Of a DNA stretch of 64,000 nucleotides, positions 7,485 to 16,456 are shown piece by piece. Under the pieces are notes generated by a model, which did no database searches, was not told where the DNA came from, and saw only the letters and a list, made by a program, of their open reading frames with translations. The stretch lies in assembly GCA_020634035.1 (NCBI GenBank), contig JACKCM010000005.1, forward strand, positions 248,001 through 312,000. The letters run 5' to 3'. The number at the start of each line of letters is the position of its first letter. Position 1 is the stretch's first letter. Source of the stretch: Candidatus Obscuribacterales bacterium. Its GTDB lineage: Bacteria > Cyanobacteriota > Vampirovibrionia > Obscuribacterales > Obscuribacteraceae. The position numbers and the translations under genes were made by a program.

Positions 7485-9713
7485 ATGACCGCCATACTGA
7501 CACGTAACGATAAGCTCGGAGAGGGTCACTACACAGTGATCAAAGAGCTTGGCGTCGGTGGAATGGGGGTGGTCTACCAGTGCCGGGATGAGTTTCTGGA
7601 GAGGGATGTGGCTATCAAAATGCTGCTTCCCGCCCTGGTCAAGAATCCCCGCAATCTCGAGGTGTTCAAACAAGAGGCCAAGCTGGCTGCCCAGCTGGAG
7701 CATCCCAATATCGTTACCATTTACGATATCGGTGTCGAGAAGCGCGGCAAAGATGAACATTATTTCGTCGCCATGGAATATCTGCCCGGGGGCAACCTGG
7801 GCAGTCAGACCGCTGCCGGCGCATTGCCGGTGGAGCATGCGATCAACTGGATGAAGCAGCTCGCCAACGGGCTTTTTTATGCCCATAAAATGAATGTCGT
7901 CCACCAGGACATCAAAGCTGACAATATATTCATAAATAAGGACGGGGATCTCAAAATCGGAGATTTCGGTCTGGCTCGCTTGATGGAGAACAAAGTATTC
8001 ATCAACCCATCCACCAAAGGTATGGGCACTCCGGCTTATATGTCGCCGGAACTCTGTCGGGGAGAGCAACAAGATCATCGCTCGGATATCTATTCTCTGG
8101 GAGTGCTCTTTTTCGAGATGGCCACCGGTCAGCTGCCCTTCAAGGCAGAAGGCATGATCGAGATGGCGATGAAACACACGACGGCACCGATTCCTTCTGC
8201 CAGGCGGATCAATCCGCTTATCCCTTCGGTTGTGGATAAAGTGATTCGCAAGATGATGGAGAAATCCCCTGATGATCGCTTCCAGAGCCTGGAGGCGGTT
8301 ATAGGCGTGCTCGATGATCTTATATTCGAGCTGCGGGTCAAGCGCATGGGGCTCAAATATGACGCCAATAAAGAGGACTCGAAAGAGCTTCTTGCGCTGA
8401 AAGAGGCTGAAGCCAGAGCGAAACAAAAAGCAGAAGGTCCTGCCGTCGAGCCTCCTAAGGAAGTGGGCACCAGCACCAGTACCAATAACCGCATCGTCGA
8501 TACCCAGAATGTCGCCACCGGAGGTGCGGTCTTAGAGCCGAAGCGCAAAGATAATGCCTCTAGAGAGATCCAGATCAAAGATCTGAAAGCAGCCGGAATT
8601 AAACTGCCTCAAGAAGTGGGGCCCAGTCGGCCACCCACCCAGGATGTGCAGAAAGCTCTGGCCGATTCGGTTATTTCTCATAGTTCAATGCCGGCAATCT
8701 CTGGCAAAGAGCCGCTATTGCAGCCGAAGTGGGTATTCTCTACCGGTGGTCCCGTAGGCTGGCGATCCCATCCGGTAATGTCTTCCGGAGAGCTGTCTAT
8801 CTATTTGGGTTCGGCTGATTTCAATCTCTATAAAGTCGCTCTCAATTCCGGAGAGGAGCAATGGCGCTATAACACCGGTGCTCCGGTGCTGGCCAGTCCG
8901 GTGGTCAAAGATGATTCGGTCTATGTTGCCAATGCCGACGGCATCCTCAGTCGTCTGCGGGCTGATTCAGGAGAAGTGCTCTGGCAGCGCGATCTGGAAT
9001 CAGGAGTGGTATCGACGCCTCTTTTAATCGGCGACCGGATAGTGGTCGCCACCAAAACCGGAAGGATCTGTTGTCTTGAATTGAAGAGCGGTCAGGGGGT
9101 ATGGGCTTTTGACAGTGGTGCTCCTGTGGTATCGAGCCCCAGTCATTTCAGCAAAGAGCTATTCTTCGGGACCAGGGAGAAATCGGTGTTCTGTCTCGAT
9201 ATGAAGACCGGGCACAAAAAATGGAAAGCCTTTGTAGATGGTGCGGTGGTTTCGACCCCGGCGGTGTCGGTGGACAGCCTCTATGTCGGAACTCAGGATG
9301 GGGCTTTCTATGCCCTCGATGTCGAGTCCGGTCAGCCACTGTGGGACTATTATGCAGACAAGAGCATAATCTCCAGTCCGGTTATATCTTTTACGTCGGT
9401 AATGTTCACCAGCCTCGATAAATGGCTTTATTGCTGCGAAAAGTATGATGGTCGGCTCAAGTGGAAAGCGGCATTAAAAGGCCGAGTGCAGGCGGATCTG
9501 ACCACGGTGGACAAGTATCTGATCGCCGTCACCAGAGAAGGCTGGATGCAGTCCTTTGAAATGACCACCGGCAATATGCAATGGCAGAAGAACTTCGGCA
9601 CCAGGCTCGAATCGACACCGCTCTTCTTGAGAGATGGACTTCTGGTTGCCACCATCGAAGGAAAGCTGACTTACTACGCTTTCGGCAACGAGCTTTTGTC
9701 TAAGTCTGCCTAG
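7485..9713 (+). CDS. Ser/Thr protein kinase fused to a PQQ-type beta-propeller
   Basis: The N-terminal Hanks kinase (about residues 15-285) has the glycine loop LGVGGMGVV, the ATP lysine in DVAIKML (about K45), DFG (about 160) and GTPAYMSPE. The catalytic loop reads HQDIKADN (140-147), so the Arg of HRD is Gln while the catalytic Asp is kept. A charged linker rich in Lys, Glu and Pro runs from about 290 to 400. The C-terminal half is a propeller of PQQ-like blades, each with a W-near-start strand and a SGEEQW / SGEVLWQ / TGHKKWK type turn; about eight blades are visible. There is no membrane helix between the modules, so unlike many receptor kinases the propeller is probably cytoplasmic and may bind protein partners or a ligand. 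No good ribosome binding site precedes the ATG. Confidence 0.92.
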   Translation: MTAILTRNDKLGEGHYTVIKELGVGGMGVVYQCRDEFLERDVAIKMLLPALVKNPRNLEVFKQEAKLAAQLEHPNIVTIYDIGVEKRGKDEHYFVAMEYLPGGNLGSQTAAGALPVEHAINWMKQLANGLFYAHKMNVVHQDIKADNIFINKDGDLKIGDFGLARLMENKVFINPSTKGMGTPAYMSPELCRGEQQDHRSDIYSLGVLFFEMATGQLPFKAEGMIEMAMKHTTAPIPSARRINPLIPSVVDKVIRKMMEKSPDDRFQSLEAVIGVLDDLIFELRVKRMGLKYDANKEDSKELLALKEAEARAKQKAEGPAVEPPKEVGTSTSTNNRIVDTQNVATGGAVLEPKRKDNASREIQIKDLKAAGIKLPQEVGPSRPPTQDVQKALADSVISHSSMPAISGKEPLLQPKWVFSTGGPVGWRSHPVMSSGELSIYLGSADFNLYKVALNSGEEQWRYNTGAPVLASPVVKDDSVYVANADGILSRLRADSGEVLWQRDLESGVVSTPLLIGDRIVVATKTGRICCLELKSGQGVWAFDSGAPVVSSPSHFSKELFFGTREKSVFCLDMKTGHKKWKAFVDGAVVSTPAVSVDSLYVGTQDGAFYALDVESGQPLWDYYADKSIISSPVISFTSVMFTSLDKWLYCCEKYDGRLKWKAALKGRVQADLTTVDKYLIAVTREGWMQSFEMTTGNMQWQKNFGTRLESTPLFLRDGLLVATIEGKLTYYAFGNELLSKSA

Positions 9714-9726
9714 CCTGGCTGACTAA

Positions 9727-10599
9727 CTAACTTAGCCAAACGGCAATTCTGTCGGAGAGAATAGCCAGAAAGGCGAGAATGCTGACGACACCATTGACGG
9801 TGAAAAATGCGGCGTTTACTTTGCTGAGGTCATTTTCTGAAACCAGGCTATGCTCGTAAATAAGCATTGCCGCCACCGATGCTGCTCCCAGCCAGTAGAA
9901 CCACGAGAGATGCAGATTCAAACCCAGGGCAAGCAGGGCTGTCACCGTTAAGACATGAAGGCTGCGTGATATTAATAACGCCTTGCCTATGCCGAATTTC
10001 GAAGGCAGACTGAAGAGTTTTTCTTCTTGATCAAAACCCACATCCTGCGAAGCGTAGATGATGTCGAAGCCTGCTACCCAGGTGGATACGGCAAAAGCCA
10101 GAAGCCAGGGAGCGACACTGGCAAGCTCTCCGCCGGCGGCGATCCAGCCACCAAGGGCGGCGCCACCCAGGGCGATACCGAGCACGATATGGCAGAGATA
10201 AGTAAATCGCTTGGTGAAGGAATAGAAGCTCAGCCAGAGAACCGCAATCGGTGAGAGCTGCAGACAGAGAGGCGGCAGCTGGCTGGCTGCGCCCAGCATC
10301 AACCCGAAAGATAGAACGGTAAATATAAATGCTGTTGACTTCTTGATCCTTCCTGCCGGCAGGGCCCGGTCCTGGGTGCGGGGATTTTTGCCGTCTATTT
10401 TCAGATCAATAAGTCGGTTTAATGTCATCGCCGCCGAACGGGCGCCCACGAAAGCCAGGATGGTGAATAGTACCGTGAGAAAAGAAGGCGGCTGCGGTGA
10501 AGCCAGAACCAGACCCGACAGGGCAAAAGGCAGAGCGAAGACCGTGTGCTCGATCTTGATCATCTCGGTCCATTCTCTAACAGTCGCTATTTGATTCAT
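9727..10599 (-). CDS. UbiA-family 4-hydroxybenzoate-type polyprenyltransferase (MqnP/UbiA-like)
   Basis: An integral membrane prenyltransferase of quinone biosynthesis that attaches a polyprenyl chain to an aromatic acid. It shows the first Asp-rich motif NRLIDLKIDGKNPRTQDR, the second motif region FDIIYASQDVGFDQ, IEHTVFALPFALSG near the N-terminus and eight to nine hydrophobic helices. These are the features of the subfamily that includes MqnP of the futalosine menaquinone pathway and UbiA; I cannot decide between them from sequence alone. The ATG at 10599 (MNQIATVREW) fits the family N-terminus; a TTG at 10662 would add 21 residues unlike it. It converges on the kinase-propeller gene. Confidence 0.88.
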   Translation of the reverse strand: MNQIATVREWTEMIKIEHTVFALPFALSGLVLASPQPPSFLTVLFTILAFVGARSAAMTLNRLIDLKIDGKNPRTQDRALPAGRIKKSTAFIFTVLSFGLMLGAASQLPPLCLQLSPIAVLWLSFYSFTKRFTYLCHIVLGIALGGAALGGWIAAGGELASVAPWLLAFAVSTWVAGFDIIYASQDVGFDQEEKLFSLPSKFGIGKALLISRSLHVLTVTALLALGLNLHLSWFYWLGAASVAAMLIYEHSLVSENDLSKVNAAFFTVNGVVSILAFLAILSDRIAVWLS

Positions 10600-10817
10600 G
10601 GTCAGGGTCTCTTTTCTCGGGGCCGCTTTTGTGGGCAGCGATATGCATATTAGCGTATGCAACTCTATATAGAACGGTATCAGTGCGCTCTTTTACACTT
10701 AATTTAATAGCAATTTCTCTTGAATAATTCGTCTGAAACTGGCATGATTAGCTAAAATTGCAATAAGGAACGGCTGGTTTGCGGCACTGTTCCGGCTAGT
10801 CAAGAGGATTGATTTGC

Positions 10818-11360
10818 ATGAACCTTCAGAATAGTTCTACCGGGGCATCCGAAAAGACCATCGATTTACAGGGTGTGGCCTCTTTCGCCAGCCTGGTAGA
10901 GGTGCTGGCTCAAGAGCTGGGTACCAACCCGGGCCGACTGCAGGGTCAGCTTCCCGATGGTCCTGACACATTCAATCGTCTCTCCGGTGAGCTCGATCTG
11001 AACACCAAAGGCTTTCGCCGCAAAATCACTCTCTACTCCCAGCCTGGCAGCCCTCTCACCATGCGCTTCCAGTGCGCCTGGGTCAAAGATGAGATAGGCG
11101 AAGGTCCCGATGCGGTCGTGGGCGGAGTTTCTGCCGATTATTATCTGGGCGGTACCGTGGATAGCATCCTTCCCCAGGGCAGAGCGCTGGCAAGATATGT
11201 AGAAGATATCTTCGCCGTCATGGACCGTATGGTCACCCTCGGCCATTCTCAAAAGCTAGCCTCGATGAGCATACCTACTTCTAAGATTGATGCTTTTGAA
11301 AAATCTGAAGATGAGCCCCTGATCTCCCAGTATGAAGAGCCGGCCCCGACCGCTCAATAA
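10818..11360 (+). CDS. Hypothetical soluble protein
   Basis: I do not recognise this 180-residue protein. It has no signal peptide or membrane helix. The middle contains KITLYSQPGSPLTMRF and a Gly-rich stretch VVGGVSADYYLGG; the C-terminus is acidic and proline-rich (EDEPLISQYEEPAPTAQ). The ATG at 10818 follows AAGAGGATT. Its last 105 bases overlap, on the opposite strand, the end of the AMP-ligase gene; the upstream 150 bases divergent from the prenyltransferase presumably hold its promoter. Confidence 0.72.
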   Translation: MNLQNSSTGASEKTIDLQGVASFASLVEVLAQELGTNPGRLQGQLPDGPDTFNRLSGELDLNTKGFRRKITLYSQPGSPLTMRFQCAWVKDEIGEGPDAVVGGVSADYYLGGTVDSILPQGRALARYVEDIFAVMDRMVTLGHSQKLASMSIPTSKIDAFEKSEDEPLISQYEEPAPTAQ

Positions 11361-12878
11361 AGCTCTTCTTTCCAGCTCTTTATAAAGCACTTTGGTGTTA
11401 TGACGGCGGTCGAGGGCGATATTCGCGACTGTACTTATTTCTGTGGGACCGGCAAAAGCCAGCGCCATTCTCAGTCTGTTGAATAGTACAGGCGCAGGAC
11501 CAGGCGAGTTTCTTGTCTCGATATAGAGATGGTTTTTGTAGAAGGCCAATTGAAGATTGTCTTTGAGCACCGCTCTGGCTGTCTCTTCTGCTGCATATGA
11601 GAGATTGTTGCCGGGGGCGACCGAGCCGGTCAACCAGAGCCTGCCCCGGCTATCTAGGTAGCCATAGTCTCCGGTTCGATGAAAACGTCTGCCTTCTAGA
11701 TCCAGTTTGCGACCGATTTCGTCTTCTTTTAATAGATAGTGCTCGACCACATGGGCACCACTGACGATGATCTCCCCGGTTTGCGCTTCGAAGCAGGCAT
11801 CACCATGCAGCTCTTTCAAATGAGTGGTGTAGCGCTTTACATTGTCGTCCGGTTTATCCAGAGGAAGTACTCTCAGCTCTATCTCATCTATCACCGAGCC
11901 GACCAGCAAGCCTGCTCCCCGGCGACTGAGATCTCTATCTTCTTGCGAGCTTTCAGATTCTTTTAGATGTGCTATCGGTTCTGCTTCCGAGCTACCGTAG
12001 ACTGTGATGATATCCGCTTCCGGAAAGACCCTGGCGGCTGCCTTGATCATATCGGCTCGGACGGTGCCACCGCCGGTGAATACTGTTTTCAAGTTTAGAA
12101 GGGCGCTGTTTTCTTCTTTTAAATATTCAACCAGATTACCGACCAGAGAAGGCGATGCCAGAATAGAGTCGGCGCCGCTTATAGAGAGCTCTTTTTTGAG
12201 GACTTTCACCGAAGCCTTCTTAGGATCTTTTATGCCGGCCTTCGATAGAACAGTACAGGCACCGGAGGCAATGTTGGCGAGTACAAACATCGGCAGCGCC
12301 GTTAACTCTATTCTGGTTTCTGTAATCGCCAGCTCTTTTTTGAGCACGGCCAGTTGATTTCTCAAAAAGCCATGGGAGCGAACAATCGCTTTGGCTCGAC
12401 CGCTGCTGCCACTGGTGAAGGTGATAAGGGCGGGGCTATCCTCGGTCAATGCTTTGACCGGGTCAGAATCGAGCTTTTTAGAACAATCAATCTCGGCGCT
12501 CAGTCCCGTAACCGTAGCCAGTATTTTATAGAATCCACTGGCGATCATAGCTTTCGGCTTTACTTCACGAAGACAGTTTTTCATAGTCGCCGTGGACATT
12601 CCCGGATCTAAGAAAAGAGCGCAGGCGCCCAATTTTAATAAGGCGAGCAGATCTATATAAAGCTGTTTTGAAACCGGTTCTAAAAGGAGGACGATGTCAC
12701 CGTTTGCGATACCGCGTTCTGAAAGCTCCAGACTTCTTCTGTTCACTGTCTCGAGAAGATCCCCATAGGTGGTTGTGGTCAGAGCAGAATCTCTCTCGAC
12801 TTCCATAAAGACCGCTCTATCGGGATAGTTTGCGGCGATATCATCTAATATTGCGCCGACATTAATTGCTTGTTCCAT
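11256..12878 (-). CDS. AMP-dependent synthetase/ligase (ANL superfamily), last gene of the lipid operon
   Basis: Adenylates a carboxylate, likely a fatty or hydroxy acid, and passes it to CoA or another acceptor. It has the P-loop-like A3 motif TFTSGSSGRAKAIVRSHG, the A5-type VYGSSEAEP and an A7-type HRTGDYGYLDSRGRLWLTG. The A8 hinge, normally GRxKD or GRKSHR, reads TGSVAPGNN, so the domain-rotation residue is not canonical. The A10 lysine region DRRHNTKVLYKEL is present and, with GRLWLTG, recalls OleC-type enzymes. About 32 residues follow the usual end of the fold and coincide with a 105-base overlap with the convergent gene. The start overlaps the GNAT stop by 17 bases, indicating translational coupling. 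Confidence 0.87.
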   Translation of the reverse strand: MEQAINVGAILDDIAANYPDRAVFMEVERDSALTTTTYGDLLETVNRRSLELSERGIANGDIVLLLEPVSKQLYIDLLALLKLGACALFLDPGMSTATMKNCLREVKPKAMIASGFYKILATVTGLSAEIDCSKKLDSDPVKALTEDSPALITFTSGSSGRAKAIVRSHGFLRNQLAVLKKELAITETRIELTALPMFVLANIASGACTVLSKAGIKDPKKASVKVLKKELSISGADSILASPSLVGNLVEYLKEENSALLNLKTVFTGGGTVRADMIKAAARVFPEADIITVYGSSEAEPIAHLKESESSQEDRDLSRRGAGLLVGSVIDEIELRVLPLDKPDDNVKRYTTHLKELHGDACFEAQTGEIIVSGAHVVEHYLLKEDEIGRKLDLEGRRFHRTGDYGYLDSRGRLWLTGSVAPGNNLSYAAEETARAVLKDNLQLAFYKNHLYIETRNSPGPAPVLFNRLRMALAFAGPTEISTVANIALDRRHNTKVLYKELERRALLSGRGRLFILGDQGLIFRFFKSINLRSRYAHRG

Positions 12879-13809
12879 GATTCAACTCTTTTGCAAACAG
12901 GTTGTATTTTCTAAAGACTTCAATATCTGGGCTGTTGCTGAAGCATGCCGAACGATTGTCGTTTTTGTAGAGGGCATGAATCATTCGCTCGAAGCCTTTT
13001 GCCTTGGCTCTTGCGTGACAGAGGCTGGTCAGATAAAGACCGATGCCTCCCAATTCCTCTTTGGTGCCGGGCACCCTTGCCAGGGTCTTGAGCACCAGGC
13101 TGTCGTTAAAAACGTTGTTTGTCGGCGCCAGCAATTTGTTAGCGATAGCAAACAGATAGCCAACTGCGATGCCGTCTTTTTCGGCGATCAAAACCAGCTC
13201 TTCGTCGACGATATCTATGATAGGCTTGTATAGCGAAAGAAACTGATCTTTAGTGATCGGGCTATAGAGAAAGTTGTCGGCGAAGGCTTCTATAGATACT
13301 TTATAGAGAGCATCGAGCTCTTCATTCACTTTTGAACGGTCGAAGTTTCTTACTCTGATACCTCTGTCGGCAAGCTCTTTTGCCAGGCTCTCGTATCTTC
13401 CGCAGAAGTCTTCTTTACAGGGAAGAATAGAGGAGGCGTATTCAGCCACCGAGACAAAACCGGCGGCTTCGAATTGACCGGGGTAACATTTGTCTGTATA
13501 GGTCTCCAGGGCGAAAGCCGGCTGGTCAAAGCCTTCGGTCACCAGTCTGTAGGGGTTCCATGTATTGCCGTTTATTGGTCCGATTAGATAGCGGGCACCG
13601 CTCTCTTTCTCTGCTATGGCGGCTGCCTCGTGAAGCATCTCTACAGCATAGGCGCAGGCGTTCGGTTCGGCTTTATAGTTGCCTAAAAAAGCGACCTTTT
13701 GACCCCGGTAGAGAGGCAGGTTCTCCAGCCATAGAGAGCAGGAGCTTTTCCCTGTGACCAGATCAATGGCTGGTTTTGTAGTATCGGCAACGGTTTTTGT
13801 GGTTGACAT
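12862..13809 (-). CDS. GNAT-family N-acyltransferase in the lipid operon
   Basis: A predicted acyl-CoA-dependent N-acyltransferase. The C-terminal half carries the GNAT pattern: ELVLIAEKDGIAVGYLFAI (strands 4-5), a Gly-rich turn in GTKEELGGIGLYLTSLCHARAK (pyrophosphate-binding region, here imperfect) and MIHALYKNDNRSACFSN with a late Asn/Ser-rich segment. The N-terminal half (LENLPLYRGQKVAFLGNY, ARYLIGPINGNTWNPYRLV) looks like a second, degenerate GNAT-like half, giving the 315-residue length of two-domain members. The ATG at 13809 has AAGGAG 12 bases upstream; an ATG at 13854 would add 15 residues. Its place next to the AMP-ligase suggests it uses the acyl group that enzyme activates, which is inference. 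Confidence 0.75.
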   Translation of the reverse strand: MSTTKTVADTTKPAIDLVTGKSSCSLWLENLPLYRGQKVAFLGNYKAEPNACAYAVEMLHEAAAIAEKESGARYLIGPINGNTWNPYRLVTEGFDQPAFALETYTDKCYPGQFEAAGFVSVAEYASSILPCKEDFCGRYESLAKELADRGIRVRNFDRSKVNEELDALYKVSIEAFADNFLYSPITKDQFLSLYKPIIDIVDEELVLIAEKDGIAVGYLFAIANKLLAPTNNVFNDSLVLKTLARVPGTKEELGGIGLYLTSLCHARAKAKGFERMIHALYKNDNRSACFSNSPDIEVFRKYNLFAKELNHGTSN

Positions 13810-13896
13810 GGTTTTGGCTGACTCCTTCAATACAACCATTCTCTCTGTTTGCATCACCTACTGAGAGCCGCTTCCATCAGTTTTTCAACTGTGCTC

Positions 13897-15258
13897 TCAG
13901 ATAAGCAGGGGCAAAAGCCCCAGTGCCGAGCCTAAGGAAGCAAAAGAAGCCTGTTTCAGCCAGCGTGCCGGTCTGGTGGTGCCGGCCAGGCGGTTGGCGT
14001 TGAGGAGATAGAACATCAGGGTAGGTAGAGCGATGGCTACCGGAGCGAGGAAGAGATAGAGCAGGATCATCTCAGGATTCTGCAAGAATGCCATATAAGG
14101 CAGGCAGGTCATACAGGTGAGGCACCAGGCTTTGCCCACGGCAGCTGCCAGGACTTTGAGCCTGTGGCGGTCCAGCTTCTGGTAGCGCAGGTGTGCCGTG
14201 GCGATGATGGCGGCATGGGCACCAAAGGTGAGGCTGTAAGGGAAGAGATAAAAGCTTACTTCAGTGCTGGAAGCCATACCAGAGTCTCCCCGGGCGAGCA
14301 GAATCCAGAAAGTGCCTGCAGCAGCTATGGTAAGTACTCCATATAAAGAATGCAGGTTTTTCAGGTCACGAAATCTTTTCGGCATCAGATATTTGTAGCT
14401 TAGAAACAACGCCGCCGGGCTGAGCACAAAGAGGGGACCACCGGTGTGGAAGGCGAAGTACGAGAACAGCACCACGGCCATGACGGCACTGCCGGTGAGG
14501 GTGGATCTATTTCTCAGTAGAACAAAGCCTAAGGCTAATAGAGCCAGAGCTGCCAGGCTCAGATACATGGCAGGCAGGGGGAGATGATCGTGGGTGATTA
14601 TGGCGTAGTAAGCACCCAGGGGGATGAGCAGATTGTCGAGACCCATCCAGGAAATGCCTTCGAAGAGCATGGCGATGACAGATACTATTAAAGCAAGCAC
14701 TATCGCCTCTGTCGGCATCAGCATGGCGCCTGTGCCGGGCACCAGGGCAATAACCAGGGTGGTGGTGAATGCGGTGACAAGAAATGCCAGGGAGCCTTCG
14801 GAAGACTTCTGCCCGTCTAAAGTAGAGAATTTGCGGCGTCCGAAGCGCATGCCTATTATGGCAGAGACCGCGTCGGCATAAGTAAGGGCAGCAATGGGCG
14901 CCACGAAAAGAAATGGGTCACCGTCGGCAAGCACAAAAGTGAGACCCACAGCTATCGGAAAACAAACCTCTCCTACCGACTTTCTGCCCGGGGCCAGCAC
15001 CACTGTGCGCCATTTGTTTTGAGAAGAGATTTTTATCGCTGCCAGAAACAGGCTGGATATTATAGAAAGGGCGACCACCGGCCAGGTTTCATGAAATATC
15101 CAGGGGAAAGAGAGAGTGATGGTACCCATCACCACATGCAGTGTCTTTCTGACCGCTTCTCTATCGAGATCGAATTTCGACCAGGCTACAGCCAGGATGT
15201 GAATCAGGGCAGTGAGAATCGTCATGATTCCAAGCATAGCGATGATTTGACTCAACAT
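13897..15258 (-). CDS. Phytol/dolichol kinase-like membrane protein with extra C-terminal membrane domain
   Basis: The first 220 residues match the CTP-dependent polyprenol kinase and CDP-diglyceride synthetase group: REAVRKTLHVVMGTITL, GRKSVGEVCFP, PIAALTYADAVSAIIG, MRFGRRKFS and KSSEGSLAF are the conserved signature segments. Such enzymes phosphorylate phytol, dolichol or farnesol at the membrane. The remaining 230 residues form another set of six or so hydrophobic helices with no recognised family, which nearly doubles the usual length. The ATG at 15258 lies inside the end of the BtaA-like gene (7-base overlap ATGTTGA) with AAAGGTG upstream, so translation is coupled. Likely substrate: a prenol or diacyl/dialkyl glycerol made by neighbouring enzymes. 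Confidence 0.82.
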   Translation of the reverse strand: MLSQIIAMLGIMTILTALIHILAVAWSKFDLDREAVRKTLHVVMGTITLSFPWIFHETWPVVALSIISSLFLAAIKISSQNKWRTVVLAPGRKSVGEVCFPIAVGLTFVLADGDPFLFVAPIAALTYADAVSAIIGMRFGRRKFSTLDGQKSSEGSLAFLVTAFTTTLVIALVPGTGAMLMPTEAIVLALIVSVIAMLFEGISWMGLDNLLIPLGAYYAIITHDHLPLPAMYLSLAALALLALGFVLLRNRSTLTGSAVMAVVLFSYFAFHTGGPLFVLSPAALFLSYKYLMPKRFRDLKNLHSLYGVLTIAAAGTFWILLARGDSGMASSTEVSFYLFPYSLTFGAHAAIIATAHLRYQKLDRHRLKVLAAAVGKAWCLTCMTCLPYMAFLQNPEMILLYLFLAPVAIALPTLMFYLLNANRLAGTTRPARWLKQASFASLGSALGLLPLLI

Positions 15259-16370
15259 GATGACACCTTTATCTCGCGGTTGAAGCTGGTGTAGAAGAAG
15301 GTCTTGTCTTGAGCATAAAGATTACTCGAAGCTTCTTGATCTCTTTTGATCGATTTTGAATTCGACGTTCTGGGAGCGAGCATGTTCCAGTAGGCAAGCC
15401 TCGCTCCTGCTCCTGCCCTGTCGTTGATGATGTCGAGAGTTTTTCTGTAGGAGTCTTCGCTGACATATTCGAAAACATCGCTCAAGTTAAAACAGTCGAT
15501 GGTGCCTGGTTCTACCCCTTCGAGAAACTCTTCTAGAGATGCCTTTTTCAGCTCCAGTCTGTTTGCATTGGCTTTTATCTTCTCGAAATTTTCGGCTCTT
15601 AGAAAAAAGGGCAGGATCTCGCCCCGGTATTCTCCGAAGAGAATCCAGTGCAGATAGGGATTTTGGGCAGGGTCTTGAATGACCAGGGCTTTATAAATAG
15701 ACTCGCTCAGAAATTCGGGCAGGCTTCGGTCGACATACTTGAAGAAAGAAGGATCCCGGCCTAACAGACCTATAACAGCATTGGAGAAAAAGAGCTTTAT
15801 TGCAAGGCGAAAGCGAAGGTTGTTCCAGGTTTTTTCAAAAAACTCTTCTCTTTCGACTAAAGTCTTGGGTGTGACCAGGCTCTCTACAGAACAATGTGAA
15901 TGAAGCAAGGGCAGTATCGCATTGCGAAAGATGGCAAAATAGCGCTCGAACTTGCCTGAGCCGGCAAGACCTCTTTCTATAAGGGCTTTGTTGAGGTTGA
16001 AATATCGCACCGTATCAGGTGTCAGGTAAGGAAGCAGATAATTATAAAACTCTGTTCTGCGGTTGCTGCGGCTATAGCCCAGAAGCTCCATGTTCGAAGC
16101 TCTGTCGAGATGTTCTATCGCTCTCAGTTTAAGTTCGGCCAGTGCCAGCTGAGCCGGATTGAGATCGATGGCGGTGACTTTTTTGGGTCCAGCGGCCAGC
16201 ATTGCCAGGCTGTTGTCACCGGCGGAGGCGATAGAAAGACAGGTGTCTCCCGGTTTGATATCGAGGGCGCCTAATAGGACCTCTGTATCCTCCCAGCACT
16301 GGGCGTAGCGGATATAAGAAAAATCCGCTCTTGTCTCTATTTCACTCGGTTTTGTTTCTGGTGTTTTCAT
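15252..16370 (-). CDS. BtaA-like S-adenosylmethionine 3-amino-3-carboxypropyl transferase (DUF3419)
   Basis: Matches BtaA, which moves the 3-amino-3-carboxypropyl group of SAM to diacylglycerol to form a homoserine ether lipid. Signature segments are FSYIRYAQCWEDTEVLLGAL, LSIASAGDNSLAMLAAGP (SAM-binding glycine-rich turn) and VTAIDLNPAQLALAELKL, with a later DCFNLSDVFEYVS. The length of 373 residues is close to the roughly 400 of the Rhodobacter protein. There is no BtaB N-methyltransferase next to it, so a methylated betaine lipid is not predicted from this operon alone. The ATG at 16370 is used; a TTG at 16388 is an alternative and neither has a clear ribosome binding site. A hairpin precedes it. 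Confidence 0.85.
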   Translation of the reverse strand: MKTPETKPSEIETRADFSYIRYAQCWEDTEVLLGALDIKPGDTCLSIASAGDNSLAMLAAGPKKVTAIDLNPAQLALAELKLRAIEHLDRASNMELLGYSRSNRRTEFYNYLLPYLTPDTVRYFNLNKALIERGLAGSGKFERYFAIFRNAILPLLHSHCSVESLVTPKTLVEREEFFEKTWNNLRFRLAIKLFFSNAVIGLLGRDPSFFKYVDRSLPEFLSESIYKALVIQDPAQNPYLHWILFGEYRGEILPFFLRAENFEKIKANANRLELKKASLEEFLEGVEPGTIDCFNLSDVFEYVSEDSYRKTLDIINDRAGAGARLAYWNMLAPRTSNSKSIKRDQEASSNLYAQDKTFFYTSFNREIKVSSC

Positions 16371-16400
16371 AATACATTTATTTTGCAACAGACACAGTTA

Positions 16401-16417
16401 GCCCGGCGAAGCCGGGC
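16401..16417 (-). terminator. Intra-operon GC hairpin upstream of the BtaA-like gene
   Basis: GCCCGGC and GCCGGGC flank a GAA loop, a perfect 7-bp stem in the 69-87 base gap between the phosphotransferase-like gene and the BtaA-like gene. No T-run follows on the minus strand, so it is more likely an attenuating or mRNA-stabilising structure than a full terminator. Confidence 0.5.
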
Positions 16418-16456
16418 AACAGTATCTGAACTGTGGTCTTATATTCTTGTCAGATC

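Noticed and set aside
7440..8426. A 328-codon open frame on the minus strand
   Set aside because: It lies wholly antisense to the kinase domain, which has unmistakable motifs; its translation is His/Arg-rich low-quality sequence without any domain.
15252..16370. Betaine lipid (DGTS) synthesis
   Set aside because: A BtaA-like gene is present but no N-methyltransferase BtaB domain is fused or adjacent, so the methylated product is not supported.
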